DNA of 64,000 nucleotides, from the NCBI RefSeq assembly GCF_002261475.1, contig NZ_NEVN01000005.1:1-64000 (forward strand), in the 5' to 3' direction. A program made the position numbers and the translations under genes. Shown here piece by piece: positions 9,041 through 17,377 of the stretch (within the stretch, counting starts at the first letter, position 1; every line of letters begins with the position of its first letter). Below the pieces are notes generated by a model. That model saw nothing but the letters and a program-made list of their open reading frames with translations, searched no databases and had not been told where the DNA came from. Origin of the DNA: Bordetella genomosp. 5. GTDB lineage: Bacteria; Pseudomonadota; Gammaproteobacteria; Burkholderiales; Burkholderiaceae_B.

Positions 9041-10423
9041 TCAGGCGAAGGTATCGACCAAGGCATTGCTGTTGCGCGTGGGCAACGCGACTTCCACCGT
9101 CGTGGCAGCGCCGTCGGCTTCATTGCCGGCCTGCTGCTGACCACCCTGACGCTGACCCTGGCCCTGGCCTTGCATATCGAATGCCTGCTGGTTGCCCTGG
9201 TCGCTCACGCTGGTCTGGCCGAGCGAGATGCCCGACTGGGCCAGCGCCTGCTGGAGTTGGGCCATCGACGATTCGACGGCGGTGCGGACCGCGGCATGCG
9301 CGGACACGAAGCTCGCGCTGGCCACGCCGTCGGTCACCGAGATGGTGACGCGCAGCGGGCCCAGATCGGGAGGGTCGAGGCGCAGGTCGGCCGTCTGCGG
9401 CAGACGGCCGGCGGCTTGCGTGATGGTGATCATCTGGCGGCCCAGGTCCTGGCCCCACTGCGTCGCGCCGACCGGCGTGTTGACGCTCAGCGAGACGGCC
9501 ATCGGATCGATGACGGGGGTGGCCACGGCCGGGCGGGCCATGGCGGCATGCAGCGGTTGCTGCACGGCGGCCTGGAGCGCGTTGGCCAGGTCGGCCACGT
9601 GGGCCGGCGGCGCGTCGGGCGTGTGCTGGAGCACGGGCTGCTCGACGGCGACCGCCTGGGCCACGGGCAGCAGCTCGGGCTGCACGGGCGCCGGCTGGGC
9701 GGGCAGCGTCGCACGGGCCACGGCGGGTTGCGCGGCGAGCTCCGCGCGCGGCTGTGCCGCGGCGAGCGGCAGCTCGGGCGCGGCCGCGAGCGGCTTCTGC
9801 GCGGCGGCCTCGCGCGTCAACGGCGCGTCGACGGGCGCGTCGGCGCCAGCCACGAGGGGCAGGGCCGGTGCGTCGGCCTGGGTTTGCGCGGCGACGACGG
9901 CGGGGGCCGCCGGCGCGTTGGCCGCGGCCACGCGGGCCTGCACATCGGCCACGCCGGCGGCGATCTGCAGCGCCTGCTGCGGCAGCGACAGGGCCGCGGC
10001 GGGCGCGGCTTCGGCCTGGGCCGGCGCGGTCACCGGCACGGGGGCCTGATTCACGAGCTGAGCCAGCAGCGCGGCCTGGGCGGCCAGTTCGGCCTGGGCC
10101 TGCGTCTGCGCCTGATCCTGGGCGGCGTCATCGCCGCCCGCGTCGGTGCCGGCCGGTGCGTCGACCTTGGCGGTCGGTTCCGAGCCGCTGGCGGGCTTGG
10201 CGGCGCCGTCCTGACTGCCGGACGGCGCGGTCGCGTTCTTGTCGTTGCCTTGCGGCTTGTCCTTGGCCGAGCTGTCGGCGCCGCTGTCTTTCTGGCGCGC
10301 GAGCACTTGCGAGAAGCTCGGACCGCTCTTTTCCGCGGCCGAGGGGGCCGGGGCCGGCGCGGACGCGGGCGCCTGTACCGGCGCGATCGCGAGGGCGGGC
10401 AGGGGGAGGGCGGAGGTCGTCAT
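9041..10423 (-). CDS. fliK: Flagellar hook-length control protein FliK (first copy)
   Basis: A 460-residue protein, mostly a low-complexity Ala/Pro/Gln-rich chain (about 1-340) that suits the extended ruler role. A C-terminal Flg_hook domain (about 345-450) carries LRLDPPDLGPLRVTISVTDG, the core of the FlhB-interacting switch region. It sets hook length by triggering FlhB specificity switching. The ATG at 10423 has AAGGAA upstream; the frame opens further upstream but runs into fliJ. A second FliK-like gene lies at 17378-18688. Confidence 0.93.
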   Translation of the reverse strand: MTTSALPLPALAIAPVQAPASAPAPAPSAAEKSGPSFSQVLARQKDSGADSSAKDKPQGNDKNATAPSGSQDGAAKPASGSEPTAKVDAPAGTDAGGDDAAQDQAQTQAQAELAAQAALLAQLVNQAPVPVTAPAQAEAAPAAALSLPQQALQIAAGVADVQARVAAANAPAAPAVVAAQTQADAPALPLVAGADAPVDAPLTREAAAQKPLAAAPELPLAAAQPRAELAAQPAVARATLPAQPAPVQPELLPVAQAVAVEQPVLQHTPDAPPAHVADLANALQAAVQQPLHAAMARPAVATPVIDPMAVSLSVNTPVGATQWGQDLGRQMITITQAAGRLPQTADLRLDPPDLGPLRVTISVTDGVASASFVSAHAAVRTAVESSMAQLQQALAQSGISLGQTSVSDQGNQQAFDMQGQGQGQRQGGQQQAGNEADGAATTVEVALPTRNSNALVDTFA

Positions 10424-10449
10424 GGCGGCGTTCCTTCGGGTATCCGGTA

Positions 10450-10899
10450 TCAATGCATGCCCGCGCGGTGCTGGACCAGGCGGGCAGAGAATTCGTCGGT
10501 GACACGCTGTTCGCGGCGGTTCTCGACCACCTGGCGCGCCTGATCGCGGCGCTGGGCGAGCGTGTCGAATGAGCTGAGCTTGCGCTTCTCGGCCTGCCAG
10601 GCGAGGCGGCTGGCCAACAACTGCTGTTCGATGTCCTTCAGCACATTCGCTTGCTGGCTGATGGCATCGTCGAGCGTGCCGATGAAGCGTTGATAGTTGT
10701 GGCAATCCGAGGCCGACATGCCGCTCTGCATCGCCTGCGACAGCCGCTCGAGATAGTCGCCGCGGTAATCGTGCAGCATCTGCAGCTGGCGCTCCGCGTT
10801 GTTGCGTTCGGCGCTGATCTTGCCCAGCGCGCGGGCCGCATCGTCGGTCGCATCCTTGGCCAGCCCGATCAGCAGGTCCAGGGGGAGTTGGCTAGGCAT
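10450..10899 (-). CDS. fliJ: Flagellar export chaperone/ATPase stalk protein FliJ
   Basis: A 149-residue, almost entirely alpha-helical and charged protein, consistent with the FliJ antiparallel coiled coil that sits in the FliI hexamer and links it to FlhA. The conserved helix [20 protein letters not shown] is present. The start overlaps the fliI stop by 8 bases, and fliK begins 26 bases later. Confidence 0.93.
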   Translation of the reverse strand: MPSQLPLDLLIGLAKDATDDAARALGKISAERNNAERQLQMLHDYRGDYLERLSQAMQSGMSASDCHNYQRFIGTLDDAISQQANVLKDIEQQLLASRLAWQAEKRKLSSFDTLAQRRDQARQVVENRREQRVTDEFSARLVQHRAGMH

Positions 10900-12364
10900 A
10901 TGCGTTCCTCGTCTCGAAGGTGGCGCTCAACTGATGGATCGCGTCGTCGTAGCCGACGTTTTCCTCGATGTTCTGCTGCAGGAACGCTTCCAGGCGCGGG
11001 TAGCGCGCGATGGCATCGTCGAGCTGAGGATCGGCGCCGGCGACGTACGCGCCAACGGAGATCAGGTCGCGGTTGCGCTGGTAGCGCGACAGCACTTGTT
11101 TGAAGCGGCGGACCAGGCCGAACTGCTCGGGCGTGATCAGCGAAGTCATGGCGCGCGAGATCGATGCTTCGATGTCGATCGCGGGGTAGTGGCCCTGTTC
11201 GGCGAGCGTGCGCGACAGCACGATGTGGCCGTCGAGAATCGCGCGCGCCGAGTCGGCGATCGGGTCCTGCTGGTCATCGCCCTCGGCCAGCACGGTATAG
11301 AAAGCGGTGATCGAACCGGCCTTGCCGTTCGGGCCGGGCGCGCCCATGCCGGTACGCTCGACGAGCGCGGGCAGCTTGGCGAACACGGACGGCGGATAGC
11401 CCTTGGTCGCGGGCGGCTCGCCGATGGCCAGCGCGATCTCGCGCTGCGCCATGGCGTAGCGGGTCAGCGAGTCCATGATCAGCAGCACGTCCAGGCCCTG
11501 GTCGCGGAAGTGCTCGGCCAGGCGGGTGGCGTACGCGGCGCCCTGCAGGCGCAGCAGCGCCGACACGTCGGCGGGCGCGGCCACCACCACCGAGCGCGCC
11601 AGGCCTTCGGGGCCGAGGTTGTGCTCGATGAATTCCTTCACTTCGCGGCCACGTTCGCCGATCAGGCCGACGACGATCACGTCCGCGCGGGTATAGCGGG
11701 CCATCATGCCCAGCAGCACCGACTTACCGACGCCGGAGCCGGCGAACAGGCCCATCCGCTGGCCGCGGCCGACGGTCAGCATGCCGTTGATGGCGCGCAC
11801 GCCCACGTCCAGCACCGAGTCGATCGGGGCGCGCGAGAGCGGATTGATCGGTTGCGCCGACAGGGGCGCGGCTTCGGTCGAGGTCAGCGGACCCAGCCCG
11901 TCCAGCGGGCGGCCGGCGCCGTCGACCACGCGGCCCAGCATGGCGTTGCCGACCGGCAGGTGGCGGCCCAGCTGCGGCTTGGCATTACCGTTCAGTTCGG
12001 CCTTGCGCGGCAGCGGCACGGCACGCTGAACGGCGGGTTCGGCGGGCACGACACGCGCGCCCGGGGGCAGGCCGGAGATATCGGCCTGCGGCATCAGATA
12101 CAGCGTGTGGCCATCGAAGCCCACCACTTCGGCATCGGCCCAGTGGTCGTGACCGCGGGCGATTTCGATGCGGCAGGCGGCGCCGACGGGCAGGCGCAGG
12201 CCGGTGGCGTGCAGCACCAGGCCGGTGGCGCGCGTGATGCGGCCGCTGGCCAGCAGCGGCTCGGTCGACGCCGCGCGGATCGATCCGATCTGCAGCTGCG
12301 TTTCCCAACGGTCGATGACGGGCACGCCCGTATCGATGACCGGAGCGGCGGCGGCCTGGCTCAC
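10892..12364 (-). CDS. fliI: Flagellum-specific ATPase FliI
   Basis: A 490-residue F1-type ATPase. The Walker A loop is AGSGVGKS (about 208-215), followed by the family signature [13 protein letters not shown], Walker [17 protein letters not shown], and the export-ATPase motif region [21 protein letters not shown]. It powers unfolding and entry of export substrates together with FliH and FliJ. The start is a GTG at 12364 whose last two bases are the first two of the fliH TGA (GTGA overlap), which decides the start against the longer open frame. Confidence 0.97.
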   Translation of the reverse strand: MSQAAAAPVIDTGVPVIDRWETQLQIGSIRAASTEPLLASGRITRATGLVLHATGLRLPVGAACRIEIARGHDHWADAEVVGFDGHTLYLMPQADISGLPPGARVVPAEPAVQRAVPLPRKAELNGNAKPQLGRHLPVGNAMLGRVVDGAGRPLDGLGPLTSTEAAPLSAQPINPLSRAPIDSVLDVGVRAINGMLTVGRGQRMGLFAGSGVGKSVLLGMMARYTRADVIVVGLIGERGREVKEFIEHNLGPEGLARSVVVAAPADVSALLRLQGAAYATRLAEHFRDQGLDVLLIMDSLTRYAMAQREIALAIGEPPATKGYPPSVFAKLPALVERTGMGAPGPNGKAGSITAFYTVLAEGDDQQDPIADSARAILDGHIVLSRTLAEQGHYPAIDIEASISRAMTSLITPEQFGLVRRFKQVLSRYQRNRDLISVGAYVAGADPQLDDAIARYPRLEAFLQQNIEENVGYDDAIHQLSATFETRNAYA

Positions 12365-13107
12365 GCGCCTTCCTCCCAGGCCGCGCTGCGGCCGATCGAG
12401 GCGGCCACCCGGCGCCAGCGCGTCTGCAGCGTGGCGTCGATGTCGCCGTAAGGCGTTTCGGCGCGGCAGCCGCCGCGCGTGATGGATTCGTCGGCGAGCA
12501 CGCGCCAGTTGCCGTCGCGCAGTTCGTCGTCCAGGTGCAGACGGATCAGTTCGAGGTCGTCGGGATGCACCCAAAGGCGCATCACGCCGCCGTTGGTCGG
12601 GTTCAGATGCAGCACTTCACGGATCGCGGGCAGCATCGACTCCGGCTGTTCGGCCAGGGTGGTGCGCAGGATCTGACCGGCGATGTCCAGTGCCAGCGTC
12701 AGCAGGCTCTGGCCCATGCGGGCTTCGACTTCGGCGAACGAGCTGGCGCTGGCTTCGACCAGCGCGCGCAGACGTTGCGCTTCTTCGAGACCTTGCTGGC
12801 GGCCTTCGGCCAGGCCCTGGGCATAGCCCTCGGCGTGACCGGCGGCGCGGCCTTCTTCCTGGCCCTGGGCCAGGCCTTCCTGATGACCTTCCGCACGGCC
12901 CTGTTCGCGGCCCTGCACCAGACCTTCGGCGCGGGCTTCGTTGCGCCAGCGCTTGCGCAGCTCCTGCGGGCTCGGACCCGGGTCCACCTGCGGGGCAGGG
13001 GCGGGCGCGGGCTCGGCAACCGGCTCGTCGAACGACAGCATCTGCCAGCGGCGCCAGGCGGCGCTGCGGGGCAGAGGCTTCGTGTCGAGCACGGGCGTAT
13101 CAGACAT
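12361..13107 (-). CDS. fliH: Flagellar export regulator FliH with a long GxxxG repeat
   Basis: A 248-residue FliH: an N-terminal region with WRRWQMLSF (FliN/FlhA contact type Trp residues), a repeat helix, and a C-terminal FliI-binding domain (V/E-rich, ending with the conserved [13 protein letters not shown]). Glycines occur exactly every fourth residue from 62 to 106, twelve in a row, a long example of the FliH glycine-repeat helix. FliH is the peripheral stalk and negative regulator of FliI. The Met at 13107 overlaps the fliG stop by 8 bases. Confidence 0.96.
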   Translation of the reverse strand: MSDTPVLDTKPLPRSAAWRRWQMLSFDEPVAEPAPAPAPQVDPGPSPQELRKRWRNEARAEGLVQGREQGRAEGHQEGLAQGQEEGRAAGHAEGYAQGLAEGRQQGLEEAQRLRALVEASASSFAEVEARMGQSLLTLALDIAGQILRTTLAEQPESMLPAIREVLHLNPTNGGVMRLWVHPDDLELIRLHLDDELRDGNWRVLADESITRGGCRAETPYGDIDATLQTRWRRVAASIGRSAAWEEGA

Positions 13108-14113
13108 ACGCGTCGTCCCCTTGGTTGCCCAGCGTGATCTGGCCGCTCTCGGCCAGGCGGCGGGCGATCTGCAGGATCTTCTTCTGCTCGCCTTCCACCT
13201 TCGACATGCGGATGGGCCCCTGGGTCTCCAGGTCCTCGCGCAGCATCTCGGCGGCACGGCTCGACATGTTGCGCAGGAACTTGTTGCGCAGCTCCTCGGG
13301 CGCGCCCTTGAGCGCGACCATGAGGGTGTCGTTGTCGATTTCCTTGAGGATGAGCTGGATGCCGCGATCCTCGACGTCGATGAGGTTGTCGAACACGAAC
13401 ATCTCGTCGATGATCTTCTGCGCCAGATCGGCGTCGCGTTCGCGCAGGCTCTCGACCACGGCTTCTTCCTGGGTCGAGTTCATCATGTTCAGGATCTCGG
13501 CCGCGGTACGCACGCCGCCCATCTTGCTGCGCTTGGCGCCCTGGCCGGCCAGCACGGAGTTCAGCACTTCGGTCAGCTCCGACAGGGCGGCAGGCTGCAC
13601 GCCGCCGAAGGTGGCGATACGCAGCATGACGTCGTTGCGCAGGCGGTCGGTCAGCATGGCCAGCACGCCGGCGGCGCGGTCGCGCTCCAGGTGCACGAGA
13701 ATCGTCGCGATGATCTGCGGATGTTCGTCGCCGATGAGTTCGGCCACGGTGTGCGCATCGAGCCAGTTCAGCGCGTCGATGCCGCTGCCGCCTTCGCCCG
13801 CTTCCAGGATGTCTTCGATCAGGCCGGCTGCGCGGTCGCTGCCGAGCGCCTTGGTCAGCACGGTGCGGATGTAATCGTCCGAACCCAGCGTGACGGCCAT
13901 GAACTGGTCGGCTTCCTGGCGGAACTCTTCCAGCACCACCGCGACGTCGCCGCGGGTGACCTGCTTCAGGCCGGCCATGGCGCCACCGACCTGCTGGACT
14001 TCGCGCGCGGTCAGGTACTTGAAGACCTCGGCGGCGGCGTCCTCGCCCAGCGACATCAGAAGCACCGCGCTACGGGTCATGCCGTCGAGCGGCTTGGAGG
14101 CGTCATTTTTCAT
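13100..14113 (-). CDS. fliG: Flagellar motor switch protein FliG
   Basis: A 337-residue FliG with all three armadillo-type domains. The N-terminal FliF-binding part has RSAVLLMSLGEDAAAEVFKYL, the middle domain has the EHPQ motif (ELIGDEHPQIIATILVHL) that contacts FliM, and the C-terminal torque domain includes VFDNLIDVEDRGIQLILKEID. FliG couples stator ion flow to rotation. Its start overlaps the end of fliF by 11 bases. Confidence 0.97.
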   Translation of the reverse strand: MKNDASKPLDGMTRSAVLLMSLGEDAAAEVFKYLTAREVQQVGGAMAGLKQVTRGDVAVVLEEFRQEADQFMAVTLGSDDYIRTVLTKALGSDRAAGLIEDILEAGEGGSGIDALNWLDAHTVAELIGDEHPQIIATILVHLERDRAAGVLAMLTDRLRNDVMLRIATFGGVQPAALSELTEVLNSVLAGQGAKRSKMGGVRTAAEILNMMNSTQEEAVVESLRERDADLAQKIIDEMFVFDNLIDVEDRGIQLILKEIDNDTLMVALKGAPEELRNKFLRNMSSRAAEMLREDLETQGPIRMSKVEGEQKKILQIARRLAESGQITLGNQGDDAYV

Positions 14114-15782
14114 CTTTGGTCATCCATGCACGCAGAACCATGGCAACGGCGCGCGGATCCTTGGTGGCCATGTCGCGAGCGCGTTGCAGGTTGTCTTCGT
14201 AACGGTCCACTTCCTTGGCGCGGGCGGCGGCGATGGCTTCGCGCTCGGCGTCGACACGGCGCTGCTCTTCTTCCTCGGGGTCGACCTGCGGGTAGAAGTA
14301 GTCGGTGACGGCCGGGCGGATCTTGCGGTACAGCCACAGCAGGATCACGGCGCCGATCAGCCATGCCAGGATGGTCTTGAACAGGGCGATCATTTCCGGA
14401 TCGCGCCAGATCGGCAGCGTCGGCGGTTGATCGTTGAACTGGCTGTTGACCACGTTCAGCGTGTCGCCGCGGGCTTCGGAGTAGCCCATGGCTTCGCGAA
14501 CCAGATTGGTCAGCTTGGTCAGTTCTTCTTCCGGCAGGGCCTGCGGCTCGCCGTCCTTGTCCGTCATGTAGTTCACGACCACGGCCACCGACAGGCGCTT
14601 GACCTGACCCACCGATTGCTTGGTGTGGCTGATCGTGCGGTCGACTTCGTAGTTGATCGTGGCGTCGCGGCGGTCGTTGACCGGGCCGGCCTGGGCGGCG
14701 GCGTTGCCGTTGGTGCCCGTGGTCTGACCTTGCGCGTTCTGTTGCTGCTGTTGCTGTTGCTGCGGATTCTGCGGGTTCTGGGCGGGCGGATTGACGACCG
14801 GCGCCTGCGTCGCGGCGGGGGGCTGGTTCGACAGCGCGCCCGGCACGCCGATCGCGGCGGCGCCGCCGGTCTGGTGCGCATCGCTGGTCTGCTTGCTGCG
14901 AACCGCGGCCTGGTTGGGGTCCTGGTTCGGGCGGTAGACCTCGGAGGTTTCCTCGCGGCGCGCGAAGTCGACTTCGGCGCTGGCCTGTGCATGCACGTTG
15001 CCCGGGCCGACCAGCGGATTCAGGATGGTGAGGATGCGTTCGACCGTGCGTTGCTCGACGTCGCGGATATAGCGCGTCTGGTCGGCGTCCATGCCGCGGC
15101 CTTCGCCGGTGGGCGAGGAGAGCAGGCGGCCGTTCTGGTCGACGATGGAGACGTTCTCGGCGGTCAGCTCGGGCACGCTCGAGGCCACCAGCCAGGAGAT
15201 CGACGAGACTTGCGAGTCGCTCAGGCTGCGGCCGGGGTGCACATTGATGAGCACCGACGCCGTGGGCGGCTGGCGGTCGCGCACGAACAGCGACTGGCGC
15301 GGCATGGCCAGATGCACACGCGCGCTCTGCACCGTGTGCATCGCTTCGATCGAACGGGCCAGCTCGCCTTCGAGGCCGCGCTGGTAGTTGATCTGTTCGG
15401 CAAACTGGCTGGCGCCGAAGCGGGTGTTGTCCATCAGCTCGAAGCCGACCGAGCCGCCGCGCGGCAGGCCCTGGCCCGCGAGCTGCATGCGCGTGTCGTA
15501 GACCCGGTTGGCCGGCACCAGAAGCGCGGTCCCGTTCTCGCTGAAGCGATAGGGCACGTTCATCTGGCCGAGCGCGGTCACGATGGCGCCGCCGTCGCGG
15601 TCATCGAGATTGGAGAAAAGGACCTTGTAGTCCGGTTCCCGGCTCCACATCGTCAGCGCGACGATCACGGCGACGAGCGCGGCCGCGATGCCAAGCAGCA
15701 TGGGTTTGGGGAGCGCACGAACTTTCTCGAGCGCGGGAAATTTGGCCAAGAGCGAGGAGCTCAGGGTAGCCTGCTGATTCAT
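14103..15782 (-). CDS. fliF: Flagellar MS-ring protein FliF
   Basis: A 559-residue FliF: TM1 at about 28-47, ring-building YscJ/FliF domains (LFSNLDDRDGGAIVTAL; INYQRGLEGELARSIE), a Pro/Gln/Asn-rich insert including eight consecutive Gln (341-348), TM2 near 465-485, and a C-terminal FliG-binding tail (RDMATKDPRAVAMVLRAWM). FliF forms the MS ring that houses the export gate. It heads the fliF-fliR operon; the promoter should lie in the 297-base gap to the divergent fliE, though none was recognised with confidence. Confidence 0.97.
   Translation of the reverse strand: MNQQATLSSSLLAKFPALEKVRALPKPMLLGIAAALVAVIVALTMWSREPDYKVLFSNLDDRDGGAIVTALGQMNVPYRFSENGTALLVPANRVYDTRMQLAGQGLPRGGSVGFELMDNTRFGASQFAEQINYQRGLEGELARSIEAMHTVQSARVHLAMPRQSLFVRDRQPPTASVLINVHPGRSLSDSQVSSISWLVASSVPELTAENVSIVDQNGRLLSSPTGEGRGMDADQTRYIRDVEQRTVERILTILNPLVGPGNVHAQASAEVDFARREETSEVYRPNQDPNQAAVRSKQTSDAHQTGGAAAIGVPGALSNQPPAATQAPVVNPPAQNPQNPQQQQQQQQNAQGQTTGTNGNAAAQAGPVNDRRDATINYEVDRTISHTKQSVGQVKRLSVAVVVNYMTDKDGEPQALPEEELTKLTNLVREAMGYSEARGDTLNVVNSQFNDQPPTLPIWRDPEMIALFKTILAWLIGAVILLWLYRKIRPAVTDYFYPQVDPEEEEQRRVDAEREAIAAARAKEVDRYEDNLQRARDMATKDPRAVAMVLRAWMTKDEK
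14739..14762 (-). repeat. Poly-glutamine codon tract inside fliF
   Basis: Eight consecutive CAA/CAG codons (CTG/TTG on the + strand) encode residues 341-348 of FliF, inside a low-complexity Pro/Gln/Asn segment between ring domains. Length changes in multiples of three would be tolerated. Confidence 0.8.
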
Positions 15783-16079
15783 CGGCGGCTCCCGCGAGCG
15801 CGGTCCAGGTATACAGACGACATGGGAAAGGGCAAGTTACACATGCAACGTGCTTCGGCTAGGGGAGGCTGGATTATGGCGGGGGGGCGCGCAATCCCAA
15901 TCGATGAAAACGGGGGGTTTTCGGGGTTATTTGTCCCCTATGTATCGAGGCGCCGGGGTCCGACCGTGGCAACGGTCGAACAGGCGGGATAAATGGCGGT
16001 TTATAGGCTTTATGAAGGCGCCACGAGGCCGGTACGCTTACGTCCAGACTCACCCTGATTCCCAGAAAGGATTGTGACA
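15783..16079. other. Divergent control region between fliF and fliE
   Basis: 297 bases without a convincing gene. It contains a run of seven G near 15881, an inverted repeat GAAAAC-N5-GTTTTC (15906-15922), and GGGG/CCCC arms at 15923-15938. Promoters for fliE and fliF must lie here. I checked for sigma-28 and sigma-54 patterns and saw no good match on either strand. Confidence 0.5.
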
Positions 16080-16430
16080 ATGGCAGTTTCTGGCCTGTCC
16101 GGCATCGAAAACATGCTCTCGCAGATGCGCGCCGTCGTGCGTGCCGCGCAGAGCGGCGGCGTGTCGGCTTCCGATCTGAGCCCGAAGGCGGGCGATGCCA
16201 CCCGCGCGGTGAGCTTCGCCGACGAGCTGGCCCGCTCCGTCAAGCGTGTGTCGGCGGCGCAGAATGCCGCCACCGCGCAGGTCAAGGCGTTCGAGCTGGG
16301 CGCCCCGAACGTCTCGCTCAACGACGTGATGATCGATCTGCAGAAATCCAGCCTGGGCTTCCAGACCACGCTGCAGGTTCGTAACCGCCTGGTCGCGGCC
16401 TACAAAGAAATCTCGTCGATGTCGATCTGA
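16080..16430 (+). CDS. fliE: Flagellar hook-basal body protein FliE
   Basis: A 116-residue FliE ending in the conserved block [20 protein letters not shown] and [10 protein letters not shown]. FliE joins the MS ring to the rod and is the first exported rod substrate. The ATG at 16080 has AGAAAGGA 8 bases upstream; the in-frame GTG at 16074 is too close to it. It is transcribed away from fliF and faces the small gene at 16596 convergently. Confidence 0.95.
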   Translation: MAVSGLSGIENMLSQMRAVVRAAQSGGVSASDLSPKAGDATRAVSFADELARSVKRVSAAQNAATAQVKAFELGAPNVSLNDVMIDLQKSSLGFQTTLQVRNRLVAAYKEISSMSI

Positions 16431-16478
16431 CGCGAGCGCCGGCGGCCGCCGGCGTATCGCCCGCCGCGCGCGCAAGGT

Positions 16479-16587
16479 GCGCGGCCCGGCCTGCGCGGCC
16501 CGACCTGCGCGGCCCAGCCTGTGCGGCTCGACCCCAGGCACGGCCTGTAAGGCCAGCCTGCGTGGCGCAACCTACGCGGTCCGACCT
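16479..16587. repeat. Degenerate 14-bp tandem repeats after fliE
   Basis: Units of 14 bases follow each other at 16479, 16493, 16507 and 16521 (GCGCGGCCCGGCCT, GCGCGGCCCGACCT, GCGCGGCCCAGCCT, GTGCGGCTCGACCC) and again at 16546, 16560 and 16574 (last unit ACGCGGTCCGACCT). An 11-base interruption sits between the two blocks. The array fills the gap between the convergent fliE and the gene at 16596. Function unknown; it could form structured 3' RNA. Confidence 0.75.
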
Positions 16588-16595
16588 TGCCCCAC

Positions 16596-17009
16596 TCAGT
16601 TGCCGGCCACGTAAGGCGTGTCTATCCGCAGTTCCGCGGGAAATTCCGAAATCATCGTCACGCTGTCATCGCCGAAGCGGACCACGTGCGGCCGTCCCAG
16701 ATGCAGCTGGACCCGGCAGCCGTCGGGTCGCAACGCGCGCAACTCGACCGCCTGCGTGCCGCCGATGAGCGCGCGGCCGCCGGCCGCCGTTTCGAGCGCG
16801 GCCAGATCGAGCGGGCGCCAGAACAGCAGCTTGGTCTGACAGTCGGTGCCCATGATCAGCACGGGCCATTCATTGCCCTGGCCGTCGCAGGCATGCGCCA
16901 CGGTATCGGGATGCATGAGATCGCCCAGCGCCGTACGGATCTCGTCGGAACGCCGCAGCAGCTCGGTGTAATACACGAGCGGCGCGGGCGGCTGCGTCAG
17001 GGTAGCCAT
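16596..17009 (-). CDS. Small protein of unknown function at the end of the flaG-fliD operon
   Basis: A 137-residue soluble protein, not recognised with confidence. It has no signal peptide or membrane span. An N-terminal helix (LLRRSDEIRTALGDLM) is followed by what look like alternating strands (WPVLIMGTD, KLLFWRP, AVELRALRPDGCRVQLHLG, VTMISEFPAELRID). The layout recalls the N-terminal PilZN/YcgR_N domain of flagellar brake proteins without the PilZ domain, but this is inference from pattern only. It starts 13 bases after flhX ends, so it is the last gene of the operon flaG-fliD-fliS-fliT-fliK2-flhX, and a flagellar role is likely from context. Confidence 0.75.
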   Translation of the reverse strand: MATLTQPPAPLVYYTELLRRSDEIRTALGDLMHPDTVAHACDGQGNEWPVLIMGTDCQTKLLFWRPLDLAALETAAGGRALIGGTQAVELRALRPDGCRVQLHLGRPHVVRFGDDSVTMISEFPAELRIDTPYVAGN

Positions 17010-17022
17010 GCGGGCGGCGGGC

Positions 17023-17364
17023 TCAGGGGATGCGTGCGGGCGGCACGGGCAGGGCGGGAACCTCGCGGGCCTCGAGGCGGTATAGCCAGGCCAGCAGTTC
17101 GGCCACGGCCGTGTAAAGCTGCGGAGGGATGTGCGAATCGAGGTTGACCTGCATCAGCAGGCCGACCAGTTCGGGCGATTCGTGGACGTACAGACCGTGT
17201 TCCTGCGCGTTGCGCACGATGGTCTCGGCCAGCTGTCCGTAGCCCTTGGCGACGACGCGCGGCGCATCGTCCCCTTCGTCGTAGGAAAGGGCGACGGCGG
17301 CGTTGCGACCGTCGTTCGGGCCAGGAGGGGAGGGCTCGGCCGGCGGGCCTGCATAGCGGATCAT
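17023..17364 (-). CDS. flhX: Stand-alone FlhB cytoplasmic-domain protein (FlhX-like)
   Basis: A 113-residue protein matching the C-terminal part of FlhB (AVALSYDEGDDAPRVVAKGYG, then a conserved helix ending in AELLAWLYRLE). It lacks the membrane domain, and it also lacks the NPTH autocleavage motif that precedes this block in FlhB. Such FlhX/FlhB-like proteins are known in several bacteria and can stand in for the cleaved FlhB_CC fragment in substrate switching. Its position directly after a second FliK-like gene supports an interaction with hook-length control. 13 bases separate it from each neighbour. Confidence 0.87.
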   Translation of the reverse strand: MIRYAGPPAEPSPPGPNDGRNAAVALSYDEGDDAPRVVAKGYGQLAETIVRNAQEHGLYVHESPELVGLLMQVNLDSHIPPQLYTAVAELLAWLYRLEAREVPALPVPPARIP

Positions 17365-17377
17365 GACGGTGCGGAAA

